A stretch of 12,207 bases of DNA from Nitrospirota bacterium (GTDB lineage: Bacteria; Nitrospirota; Nitrospiria; Nitrospirales; UBA8639). The translations under genes were made by a program, and so were the position numbers. The notes under the pieces were generated by a model, which was not told where the DNA came from, did not search any database, and saw nothing but the letters and a program-made list of their open reading frames with translations. The stretch lies in NCBI GenBank assembly GCA_003228495.1, contig QIDY01000328.1:1-12207 (forward strand), read 5' to 3'. Below, piece by piece: positions 6,564-12,207 of the stretch (position 1 is the stretch's first letter; every line of letters starts with the position of its first letter).

Positions 6564-7244
6564 ATGTCAAAGGGTGAGAATATTTCATCCCAGCCAGTTT
6601 CTGACACCGATGACTTGCAGGAAGATCGGGAGTTTTTACTCAATACGCACCGGGCTTGGAAACGGACACAACCTGCTAGGGACACGACTCCCCCGCTACC
6701 TGAGGGCAACCAGATCGGCAAATCGGCCCCGCCAGCGCCTCAAGATTTTTTTCAAGTAGACCGGCGGGATGCTGATTTCCGCCATCAGGACCTGCGCAAT
6801 GCCAATTTCCAAGAAGCTTATTTGCCTGGAGCGGATTTCGAAGGTGCGGATCTGCGCGGCGCAAATTTTCATGGCGCCAACTTGCGAAGTGCACGATTTC
6901 ACCGAAGCCATCTGGCTTGGGCGAATTTCTCACAAGCCGATCTTATTTGGGCTGATTTTCAACAAGCTGAACTCACAGGCGCACTTTTCCACCACACGAC
7001 CTTGCGTGGGGCCACTTTCGTCCGCGCCCAGGCACATGAGACAGATTTTTCGTCGGCTGATTGCTCATGGACCGATTTTCGAGAAGCTGAGTTAAGTGAG
7101 GCCAATTTTTACCAGGCTAATCTGAACGGAGCCACGTTTTTGAATGCCCAGGCATCCTCTGCCAATTTTCACAAGAGTCAGGGACTAGAAGGGAAGATGC
7201 CCGATCAAGAACCTCCATCTTCAAACGACTCCCTCTTTTCATAA
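6564..7244 (+). CDS. Pentapeptide-repeat protein
   Basis: The protein has a polar, proline-containing N-terminal region of about 65 residues, then a pentapeptide-repeat domain from residue 70 to about 206. The repeats keep exact register: a Phe occurs at residues 72, 82, 92 and so on to 202 (14 times) without any insertion or deletion. A Leu lies five residues later in most units, with A(D/N)F and A(D/N)L as the dominant motifs. This predicts a short right-handed quadrilateral beta helix. Known relatives range from DNA-mimicking gyrase inhibitors to proteins of unknown function, and nothing here points to one. The ATG at 6564 is preferred over the in-frame TTG at 6561 because GGAG at 6553-6556 is correctly spaced. 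No signal peptide or membrane helix is seen. It converges on the sigma-factor gene with 19 bases between stops. Confidence 0.93.
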   Translation: MSKGENISSQPVSDTDDLQEDREFLLNTHRAWKRTQPARDTTPPLPEGNQIGKSAPPAPQDFFQVDRRDADFRHQDLRNANFQEAYLPGADFEGADLRGANFHGANLRSARFHRSHLAWANFSQADLIWADFQQAELTGALFHHTTLRGATFVRAQAHETDFSSADCSWTDFREAELSEANFYQANLNGATFLNAQASSANFHKSQGLEGKMPDQEPPSSNDSLFS

Positions 7245-7263
7245 CAGTTTTCACTCCCCATTT

Positions 7264-8886
7264 TTAAGCTGAACCTGAAAGTTCAAAATACGTGCGCAAC
7301 GTTTGATTACGTTGGGGTTCCCGTAACTTTGTTAAAGCCCGTTCCTCAATTTGTCGAATCCGCTCACGCGTGACTGAGAATTCATGGCCAATTTCTTCTA
7401 AAGTGGCATCTTCAAGTTCTCCAATTCCAAAACGCCGTCGAATGATATGAGCTTCCCGGGGCGTGAGCGTTTGTAATAACAATGTGACTTTTTCCTGCAA
7501 GTCCATTCGCTCCGCAGAATAGAAGGGAGATATCGCAGAAGAGTCTTCTAACACATCGGACAAATGCGCACTATCTTCGTCCCCCACCGGTGTTTCAAGA
7601 GACAGCGTGCCCTTCGTGACATCCAAGAGCGTGGAGAGTTTGTCCTCAGGCAAATCCAAGATTTTGCTCAACTCTTCCAGCTTGGGTTCTCGGCCTAACT
7701 GGACGGCGAGCCGATCCCACGAGCGTCGGACTCGCGTCATGGCATCACACACATGAACCGGCACGCGAACGGTTCGAGATTGATCCGCCAAGGCCCGAGT
7801 GAGGGCCTGCCGAATCCACCAGGTGGCATAGGTGCTGAATTTAAATCCTCGCTGATATTCGAAGCGGTCCACGGCGCGCATCAGACCGATATTGCCTTCC
7901 TGGATGAGATCCAACAAATCAAGTCCTCGGTTAACATAGCGTTTTGCCACGCTGACCACTAATCGTAAATTGGCCTCCAACATCGCCTGCTTCGCGAAAT
8001 GGACGTGAACCTTCGCTTGTTCTAATTGTCGGACTCTTATAAGGAAAGACGCAAAAGGCATATGTAGCACATGCTCTTCCAAATACCTCAAATGTTCTAT
8101 GGCCTCTTGATGATCACGAGGATCAGCCAACTCCTTTTGCGCAGTGTTATGAATCATCGTTGCTAATGATTGGCTGTTGAGGTCTTTTTGCTGATGCCCT
8201 ATTTGACGAACATTTTCCTGAGATACACCTAATCGTTCCAAGACTTCTCTCAGTTGCCCATCAACAGACCGGATACGGCTTTCTAATTGAGGGATAAACC
8301 TGGGATGCCAATTGATCGTCTCTAAACTCTTTAAAAACCGTTTTTTGCCTGCAGAATTTCTCGTCTGATGAGAACGTAAGTCTTTTTTGTTGGCATCTGT
8401 ATAGTCCAAATTCATCAAAGATTGAATACACTGACAAAGGTGATCAAGCTGTTGAATGACCCGTTGCCGAAATTCTTCATCTTCTTGTGGATTCTGAAGT
8501 TCGACCTGTTCAGCTTCGCCTTCTCCATCCAACACCACTTCCTTGTCCTTTTGAACCAGATGTTTGACCAAGATCTCTCCCTGACTGAGACGCATCCGTT
8601 GTTCTTTCAAAAATTCCATCGTTATTGGCAAGATAAACAAAACTTCCAACATATTGTCATTGGCTTCCTCAATCTTTTTACACAGTTTCACTTCGCCATC
8701 ACGGTCCAACAGCATGACTTGCCCAATTTCCTTCAAATAGAGGGGAAGTTGCCTATCTGGTATTCCTGCAGCACCTTCTCCCGCCTGTTTGCTTTTGGGC
8801 AACAGCATGGCCTGCCCAGATGGGGTTTTTCCTCTTTTGATCGTTCCATTCCACGAAGATTTTTGTGCGGAAACTGATGGGGGCAT
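7264..8886 (-). CDS. RpoD/SigA-family sigma-70 factor lacking region 1.1
   Basis: The product directs RNA polymerase to -10/-35 promoters. In the 540-residue form, region 1.2 is at about 45-75 (LPLYLKEIGQVMLLDRDGEV), and a long non-conserved region follows to about 300, with an acidic stretch. Region 2 covers about 302-381, including LRLVVSVAKRYVNRGLDLLD, the FSTYATWWIRQALTRALADQ melting/-10 segment and RTVRVPVHV. Region 3 follows to about 440. Region 4 ends with the DATLEEIGHEFSVTRERIRQ helix-turn-helix and QIEERALTKLREPQR. The start at 8886 is chosen because AAGGGAG lies six bases before the ATG. The frame continues upstream to ATG 8907 and beyond, but those starts lack a ribosome site and add low-complexity basic sequence. 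Only about 44 residues precede region 1.2, too few for region 1.1. It could be the housekeeping factor of this lineage or a primary-like paralog. No dnaG is adjacent. Confidence 0.93.
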   Translation of the reverse strand: MPPSVSAQKSSWNGTIKRGKTPSGQAMLLPKSKQAGEGAAGIPDRQLPLYLKEIGQVMLLDRDGEVKLCKKIEEANDNMLEVLFILPITMEFLKEQRMRLSQGEILVKHLVQKDKEVVLDGEGEAEQVELQNPQEDEEFRQRVIQQLDHLCQCIQSLMNLDYTDANKKDLRSHQTRNSAGKKRFLKSLETINWHPRFIPQLESRIRSVDGQLREVLERLGVSQENVRQIGHQQKDLNSQSLATMIHNTAQKELADPRDHQEAIEHLRYLEEHVLHMPFASFLIRVRQLEQAKVHVHFAKQAMLEANLRLVVSVAKRYVNRGLDLLDLIQEGNIGLMRAVDRFEYQRGFKFSTYATWWIRQALTRALADQSRTVRVPVHVCDAMTRVRRSWDRLAVQLGREPKLEELSKILDLPEDKLSTLLDVTKGTLSLETPVGDEDSAHLSDVLEDSSAISPFYSAERMDLQEKVTLLLQTLTPREAHIIRRRFGIGELEDATLEEIGHEFSVTRERIRQIEERALTKLREPQRNQTLRTYFELSGSA

Positions 8887-9415
8887 TCTTGTCTCCCTTC
8901 TGTTCATAGTCTTAAAGTCCCTTGTCTGCCTTGTATGGCAACGCGGGACTGCTATCTCTGAACCTCCATGCTTACGTTCGATGGATAGGAGCAAGGGAAA
9001 TGCCAATGGAAAATTTTTCTCAAATACAAGCTATTGTTTGTTGTTAAGACAACCTGTTGCGTAATCATGATCGAGGCAACCGAAAACGTGCTATCAGGCA
9101 AAAGTAAATCGTCGAATCTATAAACGGCAGGGGTTAAACAATCATCACTAAAGAGGTTGTACCTCTATCAAAATGCGACTTCGTTTCCTTTTTTTTTGTA
9201 ACGATCTGTTAGCGAAACCGACCATGCGTTACCAACAACCATTTAGAAGTCTCAAATCGGTCTTCAACCCAACGCGTGAAAACGTCATTTTAGCAATAAA
9301 GATTTACTTGGATTAAGTGCAGGGTTTTGATACAGTTCGTTCCGTTTTTTACGAAGTTCTTTCGCGTTGATATGTGCCTGAACATGTGACCCCACGTGTT
9401 TTCTTACCCACGACC
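8887..9415. other. Long divergent intergenic region between the sigma-factor and mlaA genes
   Basis: No convincing coding frame occupies these roughly 530 bases. A minus-strand pair, TTGTCT (9047-9052) and TTGTAT (9024-9029), is separated by 17 bases and could serve the sigma-factor gene, leaving a 5' untranslated leader of about 130 bases. A perfect dyad, AGAGGT-TGT-ACCTCT (9152-9166), could be an operator. A run of nine T follows at 9189-9197. A plus-strand promoter candidate is listed separately. No tRNA-like or riboswitch-like fold was recognised by eye. Confidence 0.45.
9308..9336 (+). promoter_or_regulatory. Candidate promoter for mlaA
   Basis: TTGGAT (9308-9313) and TACAGT (9331-9336) are separated by exactly 17 bases, and TG-A directly precedes the second box, giving an extended -10. 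Both hexamers are imperfect. The position, 79 bases before the chosen start codon, is suitable. Confidence 0.3.
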
Positions 9416-10336
9416 ATGAACAGGTTCTTCCCCATGCATCAGGCCGAACCATCTATTGACCGTTACCCAAGCCTGTCGCGACGGGTCCTGTTGATTTTGG
9501 GCCTTACCCTGGGATTGGTTGGATGTGCGGGGAAGGATCAATCCACCAATACATTGGAAAATCTGGAGAAGGGAACAGAAAGCTCCCTCGTGGAGTCTGC
9601 CGACGTTTCACTAGACGAGGACATGGAGTTTGACGATGAACTCTTTGATCCCTTTGATGAATTCGATGATGCCCAACTTGAAGAATACGACCCGTTAGAA
9701 TCTGTTAATTCGGCTGTCTTTGAATTTAATTACCGGCTGGATAAATATGGAGTTAAGCCGGTAGCGAAAGTGTACAATTTTTTTATTCCTCCCGATGTCC
9801 AACAAAGTTTTTCCAACGTTTTTCAAAATATTCGATTTTTCCCAAGATTTCTGAACAATCTTTTGCAAGCCAAGCTTGAGGGTGCCGGCATTGAAATGGG
9901 TCGGTTTCTCATCAATAGCACGCTTGGAGTCGGAGGTTTGTTTGATCCGGCAAAAATTATGTTTGACTTGGACACACCTCTCGAAGACCTCGGTCAAACC
10001 TTAGGGACCTATGGCGTCTCGCCGGGCCCCTTTCTCATGGTTCCCTTCTATGGACCTTTCACCTTAAGAGATGGAGTGGGGTTTATCGGAGATATCTTTC
10101 TGAACCCCTTTAATTGGTTTATTCTCCCCATTGTGAAAACTGATAGCATCCCCCAGTTGGTTCAGGATCGATCAACCATAACAAACATTCAATTGGGGCT
10201 TACAGGCGGAGAAGCGGTCAATGTCCGGTCATTATTTCTTGAAAAATTTCAAGGGGTGGAGGAAGGGACACTTGATTTGTATGGGGCTATCAGGAACGGA
10301 TATTTACAACAACGTCTGAACGCTATTCAGGAATAG
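9416..10336 (+). CDS. mlaA: MlaA/VacJ-family outer-membrane lipoprotein
   Basis: MlaA proteins sit in the outer membrane and remove misplaced phospholipids from the outer leaflet, passing them to periplasmic MlaC and the MlaFEDB transporter. The family signature is present: YDPLESVNSAVFEFNYRLDK, then the PxxxxYNFFIPxxVQ and NxxxFPRFLNNLLQ blocks, the FLINSTLGVGGLFDPA segment, and EDLGQTLGTYGVSPGPFLMV. A signal peptide ends in the lipobox LGLVGC; Cys37 (from ATG 9416) would be lipidated. The start is uncertain. GTG 9374, ATG 9416 and ATG 9434 are in frame, none with a good ribosome site; 9416 or 9434 gives the more normal signal-peptide length. An unusual feature is an acidic spacer between the lipidated cysteine and the domain (residues 67-92: 15 of 26 are Asp/Glu, no Lys/Arg). 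No other mla gene is nearby. Confidence 0.93.
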   Translation: MNRFFPMHQAEPSIDRYPSLSRRVLLILGLTLGLVGCAGKDQSTNTLENLEKGTESSLVESADVSLDEDMEFDDELFDPFDEFDDAQLEEYDPLESVNSAVFEFNYRLDKYGVKPVAKVYNFFIPPDVQQSFSNVFQNIRFFPRFLNNLLQAKLEGAGIEMGRFLINSTLGVGGLFDPAKIMFDLDTPLEDLGQTLGTYGVSPGPFLMVPFYGPFTLRDGVGFIGDIFLNPFNWFILPIVKTDSIPQLVQDRSTITNIQLGLTGGEAVNVRSLFLEKFQGVEEGTLDLYGAIRNGYLQQRLNAIQE

Positions 10337-10545
10337 TTCTAAAAGCCGAGCTCCTGATAACGCCATCGCTTTTTGTAAAGCCCCTGCTACTGTTCTCGGT
10401 TGCCGCATTCTCTTCTAAACATTCCCATCCGTTTCTGTTCCAAGACAAAAGCGCATGAAGCGAGTATCATAGAAGAGTAGGCTCTCATACTACGTTCTTT
10501 CTTAGGCACCTTTTCTCTCTGAATATTGTCAGGCCTATCCCACGC

Positions 10546-11673
10546 ATGTTGCCAACATCCCCATCCTCTCAAACCTCAAACAGTCAATTTTTATTGACGG
10601 CAGCAGCCTTTGTTATTGTCGTGGCCGGAATGCGCACCGCCGAGCCAATTTTAGTTCCACTCTTAATTGCCGGCTTTTTGGCCATTATCAGTACCTCACC
10701 AGTATTTTGGCTCAGAGAAAAAGGGATTCCAGCGCCAGTCGCCGTATTTTTCGTGATTCTGGGAGTCCTCAGCCTGGGATTCGGGTTGATCCTCATCATT
10801 GGAACATCCTTAGAAGATTTTTCCGATGCCATCCCTCGGTATCAAACACGGCTGACCCAAAAAATGGACCCGCTCCTTCAATGGATACAAGGCATGGGTT
10901 TTCAACTTAATAAAGACCTGCTTCTGAAATCCATCGATCCCGGTGCTTCCATGCGCCTGGTCGGTCGCCTGCTTTCGGGATTGGGGGGAATTCTGGCCAA
11001 TTCCTTTTTAATTATCTTGACCGTCATTTTCATTTTGCTGGAGGCTTCGAGTTTTCAACAGAAAATCCGGGCTGCCTTGGGCGACCCGAAAGGGACATTC
11101 GCGCAATTCAACAAAATCACGGACGCTGTCAATAATTATTTGGCCATCAAGACAATCGTGAGTTTGGGCACAGGCATTATTGTCGCCACCTGGGTGGCAA
11201 TACTGGGAATCGACTTTCCCGTCATTTGGGGACTGTTGGCGTTTCTCTTAAACTTTATTCCCAATTTAGGATCAATAATCGCCGCCTTCCCACCCGTGCT
11301 GTTGGGGTATATTCAATTCGGCATCGGACGCGCATTGCTGGTCGGAGTCGGCTTTGGTGTCGTAAATGTGTTGTTCGGAAACGTCCTGGAACCCAAGCTC
11401 ATGGGGCGCAAACTTGGACTCTCCACATTAGTGGTTTTTCTTTCTTTAGTCTTCTGGGGATGGATCTGGGGTCCAGTGGGTATGTTGTTGTCCGTGCCGA
11501 TGACCATGGTAGTGAAGATTGCCTTAGAAAGCAGTCCATCCACCCATTGGATCAGCATTCTCCTGGATTCAGAGCGCGCCCTGAGTTTATCCAGAACAAA
11601 AACTCCTCAAGAATCATCATCTCCCACTCATGCTGAATCAGAACAATCCTCTCCCGTTTCCAACCGTTCTTGA
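10546..11673 (+). CDS. AI-2E (PF01594) family membrane transporter
   Basis: This 375-residue polytopic membrane protein fits the AI-2E/PerM family in length and layout. Two or three hydrophobic helices occur at the N-terminus (about 15-90), then a soluble helical segment (about 88-145). The main hydrophobic part (145-340) follows, with the family-typical stretches LLAFLLNFIPNLGSIIAAFP and GNVLEPKLMGRKLGLSTLVV. The C-terminal 40 residues are Ser/Pro/Glu-rich and probably disordered. Despite the name, members differ in substrate: autoinducer-2 export for TqsA, cation/proton exchange for some halophile homologs. Nothing here tells which. ATG 10546 is the first in-frame start before the first helix; its ribosome site is weak (AGGCC at about 14 bases). 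It is 209 bases after mlaA on the same strand, so shared transcription is uncertain. No terminator stem was found between them. Confidence 0.92.
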   Translation: MLPTSPSSQTSNSQFLLTAAAFVIVVAGMRTAEPILVPLLIAGFLAIISTSPVFWLREKGIPAPVAVFFVILGVLSLGFGLILIIGTSLEDFSDAIPRYQTRLTQKMDPLLQWIQGMGFQLNKDLLLKSIDPGASMRLVGRLLSGLGGILANSFLIILTVIFILLEASSFQQKIRAALGDPKGTFAQFNKITDAVNNYLAIKTIVSLGTGIIVATWVAILGIDFPVIWGLLAFLLNFIPNLGSIIAAFPPVLLGYIQFGIGRALLVGVGFGVVNVLFGNVLEPKLMGRKLGLSTLVVFLSLVFWGWIWGPVGMLLSVPMTMVVKIALESSPSTHWISILLDSERALSLSRTKTPQESSSPTHAESEQSSPVSNRS

Positions 11674-11715
11674 ATCATCCACAACTTCAATCAAACGCAG
11701 TAAGTATTTGGACGC

Positions 11716-11728
11716 AGTCATTGTGACT
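11716..11728. promoter_or_regulatory. Small dyad upstream of the last gene
   Basis: AGTCA-TTG-TGACT is a perfect 5-bp inverted repeat with a three-base centre, about 110 bases before the start codon of the next gene. TTTACC (11733-11738) and TATAAA (11754-11759), 15 bases apart, lie just downstream and might be a weak promoter. The dyad could bind a dimeric regulator, but a motif this short can arise by chance. Confidence 0.22.
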
Positions 11729-11834
11729 CAGATTTACCCAGGTTCCATGAATTTATAAAAATTGTTAGGGTGCGTCACTAAAGGAAAATGCAAAAAAAAG
11801 GTCCACCCTATTTTTTCTATGAAGGAGAAAACTC

Positions 11835-12207
11835 ATGAAACTGACAATGTACTATGTCACGAATCGGAACCACCAAGGGAGCAAACAGTTTGCTCCGGAT
11901 GGGTATGGTATCCATCCTTCATCCAGCGGAATTGAAAATCTCAGACTGGGAAAAGTGATGCTTGATCTTCGAAGAAGTTCCTTGGATAAATGGTTCCAGT
12001 CCAAAACAGGGGCAGGTAAAGGAGACGGCGTCGCACTCAGCGAGTATTTGACCAAACAAGCTAAAAAACACGCAAAAATTGTTGCGTACCCAGAAAAAAT
12101 TCCTGATCCCGAACGAATGGAAGAAGATCAAAAAGGGAAAAAACTTGGTTCGGCGGCAATGTTTGCGGAAGTGCAACAAATTCTTCGCCAAGGTCGGGAT
12201 GTATTAA
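11835..12207 (+). CDS. Start of a gene running off the window; possible alpha/beta hydrolase-type protein
   Basis: The frame opens at ATG 11835 with an excellent ribosome site (GAAGGAG, seven bases upstream) and continues without a stop to the window end, giving 124 residues. The N-terminus reads MKLTMYYVTNRNHQGSKQF, followed by APDGYGIHPSSSGIENLRLG. A basic, helical region with two or three lysine-rich segments (about 62-105) follows. There is no signal peptide. A YxTNR opening followed by a G-rich strand resembles the beginning of DUF900-type alpha/beta hydrolases, but the nucleophile elbow and the rest of any catalytic set lie beyond the window, so this is only a suggestion. The gene is 161 bases downstream of the AI-2E family gene and probably has its own promoter. 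Confidence 0.75.
   Translation, partial: MKLTMYYVTNRNHQGSKQFAPDGYGIHPSSSGIENLRLGKVMLDLRRSSLDKWFQSKTGAGKGDGVALSEYLTKQAKKHAKIVAYPEKIPDPERMEEDQKGKKLGSAAMFAEVQQILRQGRDVL

Noticed and set aside
6774..7170. Near-30-base periodicity that could be mistaken for a tandem DNA repeat or CRISPR array
   Set aside because: The period is explained by the ten-residue pentapeptide register; units differ in sequence and there are no repeat-spacer boundaries.
7269..7284. TGAAC/GTTCA inverted repeat at the end of the sigma-factor gene as a terminator
   Set aside because: The stem is only five bases, lies inside the coding region, and is not followed by a T run in either direction.
8422..8877. 151-codon plus-strand open frame opposite the sigma-factor gene
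   Set aside because: It is antisense to the non-conserved region; its Phe/Leu/His-rich composition is what the complement of Glu/Gln/Lys codons gives.
9152..9166. AGAGGT-TGT-ACCTCT stem as an intrinsic terminator
   Set aside because: The T run lies more than 20 bases away and no gene ends here; an operator or chance dyad is more likely.
10546..11673. Assigning the AI-2E family protein as an autoinducer-2 exporter (TqsA)
   Set aside because: The family includes members with other substrates, and there is no luxS or lsr-type gene in the window to support quorum-sensing signal export.

Overview
The window looks like chromosomal DNA from a Gram-negative bacterium. It encodes an outer-membrane MlaA/VacJ-type lipoprotein, a primary-type sigma-70 factor and a glycolytic phosphoglycerate mutase. 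Several small proteins of unknown function and short inverted-repeat elements recall Nitrospira (Nitrospirota) genomes. That assignment rests on memory of the repeat style and gene mix and was not searched. No rRNA, tRNA or CRISPR array is visible.

Layout. (1) 1-1375: the 3' part of a DDE integrase-type transposase gene, followed by an imperfect palindromic repeat element. (2) 1376-2812, an accessory patch mostly on the minus strand: a decayed copy of a small gene, a two-repeat DUF1508/YegP-like gene, a 113-base MITE-like inverted-repeat element, then the intact version of the same small gene. (3) 2813-3819, minus strand: gpmA (2,3-bisphosphoglycerate-dependent phosphoglycerate mutase), with a small membrane protein gene starting 11 bases after its stop. 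(4) 3961-6303: a tryptophan-rich orphan gene on the plus strand, convergent with two minus-strand genes for membrane-associated zinc-ribbon proteins, one of the DUF2628 type. (5) 6564-8886: a pentapeptide-repeat protein with strict ten-residue spacing, convergent with an RpoD/SigA-family sigma factor. (6) 8887-9415: a long gene-free stretch carrying candidate promoters. (7) 9416-12207, plus strand: mlaA, an AI-2E (PF01594) family membrane protein, and the start of a further gene that leaves the window.

How the genes relate. gpmA and the membrane protein gene almost certainly share a transcript. The two zinc-ribbon genes may form another. The rest look like single transcription units in alternating orientation. 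No multi-gene defence, biosynthetic or secretion system is visible. The most notable signals are the decayed paralog, the two compact inverted-repeat elements, the exact register of the pentapeptide repeat, and a sigma factor that lacks region 1.1 but keeps a long non-conserved insert.
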